A stretch of DNA of 64,000 nucleotides from Pseudomonas pergaminensis (GTDB lineage Bacteria; Pseudomonadota; Gammaproteobacteria; Pseudomonadales; Pseudomonadaceae). The stretch's first letter is position 1. Every line of letters begins with the position of its first letter. Position numbers and translations under genes: made by a program. Where the stretch lies: the NCBI RefSeq assembly GCF_024112395.2, contig NZ_CP078013.2, forward strand, positions 1,736,001-1,800,000, given 5' to 3'. The notes beneath the pieces were generated by a model. That model did not search any database and was not told where the DNA came from. It worked only from the letters and a program-made list of their open reading frames with translations. Below, piece after piece: positions 50,015 to 58,389 of this stretch.

Positions 50015-50423
50015 AAAGTCTCTCGACGCCGTGCTTGAACGCTTGATGACGGTCTTTGCCGTAGATAGCGATAGTGAGCTGGCACGTAAGCTGGACGTGA
50101 ATCGACAGACGTTGGGGAGTTGGCGTAGTCGACAATCCATACCTTATGCGTTATGCGTAAACGTAAGTGAGGCTGAAGGCGTTTCTCTGGATTGGCTGCT
50201 CACCGGGGAAGGAACAATGTTGCGAGGTGTGTCGGTCGCTGCCACTGATTTGCCAGCCACCACTCCTCAGGAAGACGCGATTTTGGCTCTATTCCGGTCC
50301 TTGGAGGAGACCGATAGGCGGGAGATACAAAGCGCTGCTGAAGAAAAGAAACGCATAAGGGACATCGAGCAGCGCCTCAAGGATTTGACTGAAGCCCTTG
50401 CCGATACCAAACGGCCAGCATAG
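50007..50423 (+). CDS. CI-type prophage repressor (HTH only)
   Basis: 138 residues. The N-terminal helix-turn-helix (DSELARKLDVNRQTLGSWRSRQSIP) and EGVSLDWLLTGEG are characteristic of the phage CI repressor HTH family. A C-terminal coiled coil (RREIQSAAEEKKRIRDIEQRL) follows. There is no S24 peptidase domain, so RecA-driven self-cleavage is not expected. No ribosome site precedes the ATG, which lies within an operator-like repeat; a leaderless mRNA is possible. Confidence 0.78.
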   Translation: MHKKSLDAVLERLMTVFAVDSDSELARKLDVNRQTLGSWRSRQSIPYALCVNVSEAEGVSLDWLLTGEGTMLRGVSVAATDLPATTPQEDAILALFRSLEETDRREIQSAAEEKKRIRDIEQRLKDLTEALADTKRPA

Positions 50424-50441
50424 TCTGTACCCATTAAGAAC

Positions 50442-50470
50442 GGATCAGCGTGAAGGGATAGCACTGATCC
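50442..50470. repeat. Small inverted repeat after the repressor
   Basis: GGATCAG and CTGATCC are 15 bases apart, without a T run. It may be a weak 3' hairpin of the repressor transcript. The rest of the 230-base interval to 50654 becomes AT-rich and probably holds the promoter of the cargo genes, but no clear hexamers can be set. Confidence 0.4.
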
Positions 50471-50653
50471 ACTCGCCAAGCCCGGTTTACAGGGATTGCG
50501 GGTCTGCCAAATCGTCATAGGGATGTGATCTATGCATAGCACCACCCCTCTCTCGGTGTGTTCTCATCTCATTCATGCCTTCTATGGTAAACCCGAAAAA
50601 ACGATCGGTGCTTTATCCATAATTAAATTAATTAGCTAGGGCGCAGAAAAGTT

Positions 50654-51697
50654 ATGGAAATTACTGAGTCGATTATTCATGGAGTTATCAAGGCTCGTGA
50701 AACTAATGGTGAAGGTGCGGTAACGATAAGACCCCGTGAAGTGGTGCTGCCTATTGATGCGCGTCTTGATACTTTGGGGGGGGAGGTGCTAACCCTTTAC
50801 ACTCGACTCAGTAACGGCTATGGGACATTTGGTGATGATGCTTTAATTCATCAGTTTCCTGTTCTAATGAAAAGATATATCGAACAAGAGATAGATCTCG
50901 TTGAGTTTAGTCGAGGGGTGTGTTCGTTGATCTCTGTTCCTATGCAAGAACAGTGGATGGCTACTACGACTTGGCCACTTTTTGTTCGGTATCATAATCA
51001 GGGCAGAGATTGGCTTCTTATAGCAATGTTGAAGCTTAAGGAAGGCGTAGGTATTGATGAGGCGACTCTTGATCTGAATGACTCCCTGTCATTTGACGTT
51101 AGCCACTTGTATGAGGCTGCGCGAATTGATATTCAAAAATGGCAGAATGATGAGCAGCCGTACCTTTCATTTATAAAAAGGCGAGCTACCGATGCTGATG
51201 TTACCAAGTATTTTAGGGTGGCCTTGGCGTGTACTGAATACACTGATGCTCGACATAATACAGAAGTAACGGTTACAGCTCTTAATGATTACTTCGAGAG
51301 CGAAGGCTGGGAACCACTCAAAAGGCAAGTTGCTACGGATCGTTTATATGCTCATTGTGTTGAAAAGAAAGCGAATGATGAGCCGGTAAATTTGGTCGCG
51401 CTATCTGCAATTATTAATGATCAAGCTCCTGAGTCATTCATTAATTTCATAAGGGATAATGAGTATGAGGTGAGTGAGGTTTTTTCGCCAAATCCTGCCA
51501 CTTACAAAAAATTGATGAGGGTTAGTAGGAGGTTTGGTAGTGTTAGTGTAAGCTTTGATGTTAATGATCTTCGGAATGAAACTGTTTATTATGATCCGGA
51601 GTTGCAAGGTTTGGTTATAATGAATCCTCCAGCAGACTTACTTGCTGAGATGGATAAGGCTCTCGGTGCTCAAAATGCTGCCAACGACGAAGATTGA
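50654..51697 (+). CDS. YejK/NdpA-family nucleoid-associated protein (cargo gene 1)
   Basis: 347 residues. The family is recognised by the spaced motifs PYLSFIKRRATDADVTKYF (mid) and SVSFDVNDL ... VYYDPELQGLVI near the C-terminus, as in E. coli YejK/NdpA (37-kDa nucleoid-associated protein, 335 residues), which binds DNA and interacts with type II topoisomerases. Base composition is strikingly AT-rich: 23 of 60 bases are G or C at 51421-51480. The reading frame of the next gene starts 23 bases before this one ends. It is cargo rather than a phage housekeeping gene, in my judgement. Confidence 0.85.
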   Translation: MEITESIIHGVIKARETNGEGAVTIRPREVVLPIDARLDTLGGEVLTLYTRLSNGYGTFGDDALIHQFPVLMKRYIEQEIDLVEFSRGVCSLISVPMQEQWMATTTWPLFVRYHNQGRDWLLIAMLKLKEGVGIDEATLDLNDSLSFDVSHLYEAARIDIQKWQNDEQPYLSFIKRRATDADVTKYFRVALACTEYTDARHNTEVTVTALNDYFESEGWEPLKRQVATDRLYAHCVEKKANDEPVNLVALSAIINDQAPESFINFIRDNEYEVSEVFSPNPATYKKLMRVSRRFGSVSVSFDVNDLRNETVYYDPELQGLVIMNPPADLLAEMDKALGAQNAANDED

Positions 51698-52922
51698 GTT
51701 AGCTGTCGAAGTTTACAAGCTGCTGGAGAACCGCACCCTCGAGCAAGGTCGCTTGAGGGGAACTCTTCCCGGCGAAGTATTCGAAGAAGCCGTTACGAAG
51801 TTGAATAGGTTGGAGATGCTCCAAAGTTCGTCTGCTGAGACCAGAGAGGTGCTCTTTATGCCACCTTTGGAGCAGAACGCTTTTTTTGCTTTTTCATTAG
51901 ATGATTTGCTGGCTACCAGCCAGCGGCGTCAGTCTGTGCCTGCCAAATTTTATCTGGCCGATATCAATTATTTATTTGAGGGGGACTATGAGGCTGCCCC
52001 TCCAGAAGTATGTTCGTATGTAGATGCTGTTACCTTGGTAGGGTTGTTTTCTCCCCCGTTAGCTGATCACATTGTTCCTAAAGGCGCTGCTAAGTTGATT
52101 TTTTTTCATGGAGAAAAAATCGAGTTGTTCCTTGAATATAGTCGCGAGGAAATGTCTTGCTTGAGTGGTGTCTCGGCTTTTGCTCAAGATTATATAAAGA
52201 CAGAAACGCACGTGGAGCAGAAGCGTACTATTGTTAAGTCTATACTTTTGGAGATGAAGAAGGAGGTTGGTGAGGGAAGGTTTCATGTTGGGTTGATTAT
52301 GTCTCGATTTGAAGAGTTTGCGAGGCGTGTATCGTCCAGTTATCAGTTGTATGTTTCGGAATTTTCTTTTCAGAAAATAAAGGCAGAGGTTGAAAAGAGT
52401 AAGTTTGAGGCGCTGACTAAAATCAACAAGGTTTTTTCTGATATACAGAACCAGCTTTTAGCAGTCCCAGTTGCACTGATAGTTGTTTGCGGTCAGATGG
52501 AAGTGGTTGACGGATTCTCTTTGAAGAATTTTTTTATTCTGGTAGGGTCACTTGTTTTTGCAGTTTTTATGTTGTTTTTAATATTGAATCAAAAAAATAC
52601 CTTATCCACTATTTTTTTTGAAATGACCGCAGAGTGGGATTTAATTAAGGGTAAGCATAATGCGGTAAAATTAAAATTTGACGCGCCTTATAAGTTGCTG
52701 CGTGTTCGGTATAGATATCAGTCGATATTGTTGGAGGTCGTTGGTCTGGTAGTGCTTATCTCCTTTGGTGTGGCACTCGTTATGTTCTTTTATTATTCTG
52801 AAAAGGGTGCTGTGCCATGGTGTGCGATTACTTGGACATCCATCGGCATTCTATCTTATGTCGTGTTCAGAGCTGTCTCACTGTTCTGTGATCCTTCCTT
52901 AAGAGAGGGTGGCGATAAGTAA
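51675..52922 (+). CDS. Four-TM membrane protein with large cytosolic N-terminus (cargo gene 2)
   Basis: 415 residues from the ATG at 51675. About 255 N-terminal residues are hydrophilic and helical. Four hydrophobic segments follow: about 260-276 (LLAVPVALIVV), 287-306 (FILVGSLVFAVFMLFLIL), 352-376 (VVGLVVLISFGVALVMFFYY) and 385-406 (AITWTSIGILSYVVF). A conserved-looking amphipathic motif FSDIQNQLL precedes the first. No known domain is recognised. It overlaps the YejK-like gene by 23 bases, is equally AT-rich, and is convergent with the late gene D with only 15 bases between them. Confidence 0.75.
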   Translation: MLPTTKIELAVEVYKLLENRTLEQGRLRGTLPGEVFEEAVTKLNRLEMLQSSSAETREVLFMPPLEQNAFFAFSLDDLLATSQRRQSVPAKFYLADINYLFEGDYEAAPPEVCSYVDAVTLVGLFSPPLADHIVPKGAAKLIFFHGEKIELFLEYSREEMSCLSGVSAFAQDYIKTETHVEQKRTIVKSILLEMKKEVGEGRFHVGLIMSRFEEFARRVSSSYQLYVSEFSFQKIKAEVEKSKFEALTKINKVFSDIQNQLLAVPVALIVVCGQMEVVDGFSLKNFFILVGSLVFAVFMLFLILNQKNTLSTIFFEMTAEWDLIKGKHNAVKLKFDAPYKLLRVRYRYQSILLEVVGLVVLISFGVALVMFFYYSEKGAVPWCAITWTSIGILSYVVFRAVSLFCDPSLREGGDK

Positions 52923-52937
52923 GCTGGTGATTATTAG

Positions 52938-54197
52938 TTAATTTCCCAGCTTGCTTTGTTCACGAACTACCGCCCGCTTGGCCGTTTTCTCACTGGCGTA
53001 CAACCACCGCAACCGCCTCGGCTTCGCCTGATCCCCCGCCGTAATCGTCTTTTCTTTCCCAGTTTTCTGGTCGCGGTAGTACGCGATGATCCCCGTGTAA
53101 TCGCCCTTGTTCTCTTCCGCCAGATCCTCAACGTTGTCCTCCGGCAGCTTGCTCTCCAGCTCCAGGCTGACGGTGTAGCCGCCATCCGCACTAAGGCTGT
53201 GCTGCACATTCCCGCCATACCAAATGATCTCGTCGATTTCCGCCTTCACGCCCTGGAGCGTGTACGTCAGCTCGGGGATCAGATCCGGTCGCCCCATTGC
53301 CAGGGTATAGCTGAGCGTTGCACTACCGCGTTGCAGACGCCGAAACTCCGCACGGGCCGCACGCAGAGCCGACTGTTGGTCGCTGTACGTGTGGCGCAGA
53401 TCTTTGAGGTTGTCACCGCCGCCGGCAATGGCCTCCTGTTTCTTGGCGCTATTCACGTCGTAGTAATAGGCGCGCACGCCGTCGTAGCTGTCGCGGTCGG
53501 CTTGCAAGTAGCGGTGCTGGTCGCCGTCCGCGCGGGTGAGGACGATGTGGGGTAGGTCCATGCCGCTGGCCGTCTTGCCGCCGCCCGCCGGCAGGCACAG
53601 CAGGCACCCGGCCTTGACGCTGGCCACCGCATCGAATTCTTCGCCCAGTCGGCTGATCAAGTTGGCGTCGGACTCGTTGGCCTGGTCGAGCTGCAGGATG
53701 GGCAAACCGTCGAGCGCACCGGCGATGGTGGCGGTGAGGCCGTTGCCGATGGCGATATCGCCCAGCACGTCGCCGAGGGTGGTGTTGCTCCAGCTGCGTT
53801 CGCGTTTGGTTTTGAGGCCCTTGCGCAGGTCTGCCGATCGCGCGCGGATGCTGAGCATGTCCGGCGCGCCGCTGTGTTCGGTTTCGTCGACGGTGTAGGT
53901 ACCTTTGTCCACCAGGCCGGTGTCGCTCCAGCCCAACCACAACCGCAACACCGCGCCCTTGGGCGGTATGGTCAGCAGGCCGTCGTGGTCGCTGAGGGTG
54001 ATGCTGAGCTGGTCGGCCTCCACGCCGCGGTTGTCGGTCAGCTCCAGGCTCATCAGCCGCGGGCTGATCAACTGGGCGATGTCCAGGCCGTCGACGGTGA
54101 GCCGGAACGCCGGCACCGGGTAGGCTGCGTCGCGGACGTAGCGTTTGGCGGTGTTGCCCAGGTAGCCGGTGGCCTTGGAGATGATGGACTCGATCAC
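52938..54197 (-). CDS. Phage late control / tail protein D
   Basis: 419 residues like P2 gpD, a hub/spike-associated tail protein at the base of the contractile tail. Family features include ESIISKATGYLGNTAKRY, LELTDNRGVEADQLSITLSD, LRLWLGWSDTGLVDKG and DESDANLISRLGEEFDAVA (QANESDANLISRLG here). It starts at GTG 54197, overlapping the U stop (GTGA). A longer in-frame opening further upstream merely runs across gene U on another frame. Confidence 0.9.
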   Translation of the reverse strand: MIESIISKATGYLGNTAKRYVRDAAYPVPAFRLTVDGLDIAQLISPRLMSLELTDNRGVEADQLSITLSDHDGLLTIPPKGAVLRLWLGWSDTGLVDKGTYTVDETEHSGAPDMLSIRARSADLRKGLKTKRERSWSNTTLGDVLGDIAIGNGLTATIAGALDGLPILQLDQANESDANLISRLGEEFDAVASVKAGCLLCLPAGGGKTASGMDLPHIVLTRADGDQHRYLQADRDSYDGVRAYYYDVNSAKKQEAIAGGGDNLKDLRHTYSDQQSALRAARAEFRRLQRGSATLSYTLAMGRPDLIPELTYTLQGVKAEIDEIIWYGGNVQHSLSADGGYTVSLELESKLPEDNVEDLAEENKGDYTGIIAYYRDQKTGKEKTITAGDQAKPRRLRWLYASEKTAKRAVVREQSKLGN

Positions 54198-54634
54198 AAC
54201 AGGCCTCGCAGGATGTTGACGCCGATGCTGGTACCGGCGCCGAGCAGGTCGATTCGGTCGTCGTCGGTGCGTTTCAGGCTCAGGGTGAATTCGATGCGCC
54301 GTGGGGTGCCGTCGCTGAAAAAAAGGGTCTTGGTCTCGCTCAGGCTTTCGATTACCCACAGCCCGTAGATCCGCCCGGTGCCCTCGACCATGGGCCAGGC
54401 CTTGCCGGTGTTTGCCATCAGGCGAATGGCGTCCAGGCTGAGCGCGCTGCCGGCCAGTTCGGGGAGGATGATGCCGGGGAGGGTGATGGCGTCGTCGCCA
54501 CGGCCCACGAACTGCCGCGCGGGCGCCGCGCCGATCCGGTTGTTGCTGGCGTGGCGCCAATCGGTCTGGCGCTGTAGTTCCTGGTAGGCGGCGGTTCTGA
54601 GGCTGAACACGAACATGCCGAGGGCCATCATCAT
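54194..54634 (-). CDS. Phage tail protein U
   Basis: 146 residues like P2 gpU, the tail terminator/completion protein: MALGMFVFSLRTAAYQELQR, GRGDDAITLPGIILPEL and GLWVIESLSETKTLFFSDGTPRRIEFTL (in parts). It lies between T and D in P2 order, starting 5 bases after T ends and overlapping D by four bases. Confidence 0.9.
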   Translation of the reverse strand: MMMALGMFVFSLRTAAYQELQRQTDWRHASNNRIGAAPARQFVGRGDDAITLPGIILPELAGSALSLDAIRLMANTGKAWPMVEGTGRIYGLWVIESLSETKTLFFSDGTPRRIEFTLSLKRTDDDRIDLLGAGTSIGVNILRGLL

Positions 54635-54639
54635 GGTGG

Positions 54640-57315
54640 TTATTCCAGGTCAGAGAGTTTGCTGCGCTGGCGCGCTTTCTTTTCGTTTTCGATGCGGGCA
54701 AGGATGGCGCGCAGGCTCTTTTCCAGGCTTTGCATGTCTGTGCCAGGCCCAGCCGTGACGTCGATTTGGTACACGTCGTGGCTGTCGTAAACGACTGTCG
54801 GCGCTGCGCTACTGATCGGCGGCTTGGTGTCGACGGCAAACGCCGGCATGGCAGTGGCGCCCAGGGCAAGCGTGCCGGCGGCGGTCATTTGCTTGGTCAT
54901 ACTGGTCAGGGCGTCCAGCGGGCCTTTTTGTCCAACCTCCAGCCCCTGTGTCAGGCCGGCCATGGTGAACCCGCCAAGCTCGGCGAAAACACGTGACGGG
55001 CTGTGGATGCCGAGCTTTTCCTTGAACCATCCGATGCTGGAGTCGCCGATCGAGCCGATGGCGTTTTTCACCGCGCCGAGCCCAGCCGTCAGGCCGTTGA
55101 CCAGGCCGTTGACGATCATGCCGCCGAACTCAGTGAACCGGCTGGGCAGCTCAATGCCCAGGTAGCTCAGCACTCCGGCAAAGGCCTGGTACAGCAGGCC
55201 GAGCGGGCTGAAGTTGACCAACGTGGTGATGATGCCGCCAATTCCGCCGTCGAAACCCGCTTTGATTTCTGTCCAGGCATTGGCGAAGTAGTTCTTCACC
55301 GCGTCCCAGTTCTTGTAGATCAGGTAGGCACCCCCAACCAATGCGGCGACGACAGCAGCGATGATCAGGACGATTGGATTGGCTGCCAGGCCCCACATTG
55401 CCGCGCCGACGGTGCGTAGCGCGGTAAGCAGTGCGCCGCCCATTGCCATTGCGAGCATTCGAACGCCCTGGGCGAACATGGGGAACGCATTGCGGGCCAG
55501 TCCCGTCAACGTGGGGAGCAACCGGCCGAGCATCTTGGTGATGCCGCCGCCTTGAAGGCCAAACATTGTCATGCCATAGCGCAACACTGCGAACGGACCC
55601 AGCATGCTTGCCATGGTCAACGCCAAGCCGCCGAATACGAATGCCAGTCCGGCGACCGCAGCCACAACTTTGACCAGGCCACCGGCCAACTTCGGATTCT
55701 CCCTGGCCCAGGTGCCGATGCTGTTTGCGATATCTCCCAGAGTGTTGATCAAGTCCTTCAGATCGGGGGCTACAGCTGCTCCGAACTCTGCCATTGCGTT
55801 GGTAAAACTACCCTCGGCGGCTTCCATAACGTTGGTGAGTGTGCCGAGTTGTTCATTGACACGAGTACGTAGATCAGCCTGAACTTGTAGCTTTTGTTGG
55901 ACTTCCTTATATCCCGCTAGCCCCTTGTTCATCATGGCGTCGAGGGTAGACATTGTCTCTGCATCATCCCCGAACAGCGCCTGCTTCACGGCTGTACGAT
56001 CAACATCATTCAGTGCTTTCAGCTTCTCAATCTGCGCGTAGAGGTTCTCTAGACCAGCAAAGTTGCCTTTCTCATCTGTAAATTTGAACGAGACGCCCTT
56101 GTTTGATTCCTCCAGCAATTTGTTGGCTTTTTCGACTTTTTCTTGATTCAGACCTGCCTGAAAAATCTTGCGGAAAGCGTTACCTGCCGAACCACCCTCC
56201 ATCGCCGCCTGGTCCATCATGATCAGCAGCGGCGCCAGTTCCTTGGCTGCATCGATCCCTGATTTTTTGATCACGTCCATTACGGGGGCGATCTTGCTAA
56301 AGCCCTGAAGCATATTGGTAGGATCCACGCCGGCGTAGAACCCTCGCTGGATGGTGTCCATAAGGCCCATCATGTCTTTCTCGCTGGTGCGAGTCGCGTC
56401 CTGCATCTTGGCAGCAAACTCCGCCGCCTCTGTTGCGCCCATGTTCAATTGGACGCCCAGGTACGCAGCGGCTTCACCAGTTCCCCCGAGGATGCTTTGA
56501 GCGCTGATACCCTGGCGCCGCAGCATCGTCATCATGTTCTGGAAATCAGCCGTGGTTCCTGGCAATCGGTCGCCCAGTTTGGTCGCCAGGTCTGTGATTT
56601 TCTGGAAGTCTTCTGAGACCTTACCGGCGTCGTCCATCATCGACACCTTGAGCTGTGTGGCGGAATCTTCGTTGGGCGCAAAGGCTTTCACTGCAGCGGC
56701 AATGGGGCGACTTGCTGCGTAGCCAACGCCCAAACCGGCGGCACCGTTCACAGCAAGATTGCCGGCCGCTCGCTGGGATTTCTCCATCTGACTGCGAGCC
56801 ACTGCAGCTCGCTTATGCTGGGCGCTCAGCTCGGCCATGCGCTTGCCCTGCAAGCTGATACTGGTGTTGGTAGCGTTGATTTGCTCGCACAGCTGGCGTT
56901 CGTGGGTGCCCAGGTTTTTGGTGCTGATGCCGGCGTCGTAGAGTTTCGAACGCAAGCCTTGCAGCTGCTCGCTCTGCTGTTGGTGCTGCTGCTTGAGCCG
57001 CTGGGCCTCACGTACGGCTGACTGAAAGCTGCGGGTCATCGCCCTGGTCGGCGCACCCGTCGCGGCAAATTCCTGACTGAGGGTTTTAACGCGATCACGG
57101 GCAGCGGTCAGGGCGGCACCGGTCTGCTCAGCGGCGGCGCGTTGCGTCCGCCAGGCGCTGATGTCTTTCTGTTGGCTGTTGAGTTCTTTCAGGCTGTCGC
57201 GGGCTGCTTTGAGGGCACGTGCTGTCTCGATACCCCCTTCGCTGATGTGTTTTAGCGGGCGGGTAGCCTTGTCGATGGTACTGAGCAGCACCTGTAGTCG
57301 CAGATCATTTCCCAT
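54640..57315 (-). CDS. Phage tail tape measure protein
   Basis: 891 residues. The N-terminal ~190 are coiled coil with many Gln/Lys/Arg (RVKTLSQEFAATGAP, QSEQLQGLRSKL). The TMP core follows (GTTADFQNMMTMLRRQGISAQ, MDQAAMEGGSAGNAFRKIFQ). A hydrophobic region of about 540-680 contains several membrane-like segments, as in P2 gpT, and a C-terminal helix ends it. Its length sets tail length. Its ATG overlaps the end of the E' frame by 11 bases. Confidence 0.92.
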   Translation of the reverse strand: MGNDLRLQVLLSTIDKATRPLKHISEGGIETARALKAARDSLKELNSQQKDISAWRTQRAAAEQTGAALTAARDRVKTLSQEFAATGAPTRAMTRSFQSAVREAQRLKQQHQQQSEQLQGLRSKLYDAGISTKNLGTHERQLCEQINATNTSISLQGKRMAELSAQHKRAAVARSQMEKSQRAAGNLAVNGAAGLGVGYAASRPIAAAVKAFAPNEDSATQLKVSMMDDAGKVSEDFQKITDLATKLGDRLPGTTADFQNMMTMLRRQGISAQSILGGTGEAAAYLGVQLNMGATEAAEFAAKMQDATRTSEKDMMGLMDTIQRGFYAGVDPTNMLQGFSKIAPVMDVIKKSGIDAAKELAPLLIMMDQAAMEGGSAGNAFRKIFQAGLNQEKVEKANKLLEESNKGVSFKFTDEKGNFAGLENLYAQIEKLKALNDVDRTAVKQALFGDDAETMSTLDAMMNKGLAGYKEVQQKLQVQADLRTRVNEQLGTLTNVMEAAEGSFTNAMAEFGAAVAPDLKDLINTLGDIANSIGTWARENPKLAGGLVKVVAAVAGLAFVFGGLALTMASMLGPFAVLRYGMTMFGLQGGGITKMLGRLLPTLTGLARNAFPMFAQGVRMLAMAMGGALLTALRTVGAAMWGLAANPIVLIIAAVVAALVGGAYLIYKNWDAVKNYFANAWTEIKAGFDGGIGGIITTLVNFSPLGLLYQAFAGVLSYLGIELPSRFTEFGGMIVNGLVNGLTAGLGAVKNAIGSIGDSSIGWFKEKLGIHSPSRVFAELGGFTMAGLTQGLEVGQKGPLDALTSMTKQMTAAGTLALGATAMPAFAVDTKPPISSAAPTVVYDSHDVYQIDVTAGPGTDMQSLEKSLRAILARIENEKKARQRSKLSDLE

Positions 57316-57768
57316 CAGTAGAACTCCGCACTCTGGCGCGTTCGCGCCACTCCATCAGCTCTTGCAGGCCCAACTGGTCCATGTCAGCCGGTGCCCAGTG
57401 AAAAACCACGGCCAGGTCGGCCATGGCGTCGTCTACGCAACGAGGGATGAGTCCATCTTCATCGATTTCTGTAGCAAAAAACCGCACACCTTGGTACCCA
57501 GCGCGAACAGATCCGCTGGGTCCATCGACGTGACCTCGATGGCGGTGAGGGTCGGGCTACTGATGCGCGGCAAGACTTTAACCAAGCTGTTGACATCGAT
57601 TTGCAGTAGCTCTGCCAGGCTCACACCGCGCAACTCGCCCGAGTTGGGTTTGCGCAAGGTGATGCTGTCGATACTGGTGGTGCCACGGCGGATCGGCGTG
57701 TCGAGGATGACCGTGTTGTCGTCGGCCAGTGGTTTGACGTCGGGCTGTTCGGTGGTTTCGGTTTTCAT
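57305..57768 (-). CDS. Tail assembly chaperone E+E' made by -1 frameshift
   Basis: Gene E (57433-57768, 111 residues from MKTETTEQPD, AGGAG upstream) ends ...VCGFLLQKSMKMDSSLVA. Reading across T-TTT-TTG at 57475-57481 and slipping back one base continues as FATEIDEDGLIPRCVDD... to the stop at 57305. This is the P2 E/E+E' arrangement with the same slippery heptamer. The fused product has about 154 residues. Both proteins chaperone the tape measure during tail assembly. Confidence 0.85.
57475..57481 (-). other. Programmed -1 ribosomal frameshift site
   Basis: T-TTT-TTG on the minus strand, in the zero frame of gene E (GGT TTT TTG CTA), allows tandem slippage into the E' frame. Confidence 0.82.
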
Positions 57769-57816
57769 GGGTAAAGCTCCTGGTGATGAAGGGGGAGTAG
57801 CGATCGATGCCGGCAA

Positions 57817-58332
57817 TCAAAGGCCGATGGCGTTGCGATGTTTTTCCAGCATGTCGACACCGCCGACTTTCTCGATGAAGTTGAGCAGGTCGATCTCGAT
57901 GATGTCTTCGTTGTCGACGGTCAGCTTGTAGTAGGTGCAGGTGGTGGTGATGGAGTGTTCAGTGTCTTCACCGGGCTGGGCGTCGCCCATTTCGATGGTT
58001 TCGTGACGGCCACGCACGGTGATCTCCACCGCACTGACTTCACCGGTGTCGTCCTGCTCAAATGAGCCGGCGAAACGCAATGCCACGCCCGACGCATTGA
58101 CCGCGCCGAACTGCTTGAGTACGACCAGGTCGAGCCCACCGAGCTTCCACTCCAGCTGGATGCCGTCGTCGGAGAAGCCCAGGTCAGCCTTGACCGGGCC
58201 GCTCATGCCGCCGCCGCGATACGCTTCCATTTTGCGGCCCAGGGCGGGGAGGGTGACGGTCTTCACTTTGCCGGTGTAGCTGCCACCGTCGTTGAACAGG
58301 TTCAGGTGTTTCAGTTTATGAGGCAGGGCCAT
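57817..58332 (-). CDS. Phage major tail tube protein FII
   Basis: 171 residues (MALPHKLKHLNLFNDGGSYTGKV) with the P2 gpFII pattern: PALGRKMEAYRGGGMSGPVKADLGF and HETIEMGDAQPGEDTEHSIT. It forms the inner tube of the contractile tail. It lies between FI and E as in P2. Confidence 0.93.
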   Translation of the reverse strand: MALPHKLKHLNLFNDGGSYTGKVKTVTLPALGRKMEAYRGGGMSGPVKADLGFSDDGIQLEWKLGGLDLVVLKQFGAVNASGVALRFAGSFEQDDTGEVSAVEITVRGRHETIEMGDAQPGEDTEHSITTTCTYYKLTVDNEDIIEIDLLNFIEKVGGVDMLEKHRNAIGL

Positions 58333-58389
58333 GGCGGGGTTCTCCGGGGTTATGGCACAGGGTTAGCTCCCGTCGCGGGGAGGCCCGGT

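Noticed and set aside
54198..54869. Upstream extension of gene D to a 643-codon frame
   Set aside because: The extra part lies over gene U and the end of the tape measure gene in another frame and gives Arg/Pro-rich low-complexity sequence; the GTG at 54197 with its GTGA overlap fits gpD.
57305..57487. E' frame as an independent gene
   Set aside because: It starts with no ribosome site and its first codons overlap gene E at the slippery heptamer; expression as a frameshift product explains it better, although an internal start at a later ATG cannot be ruled out.
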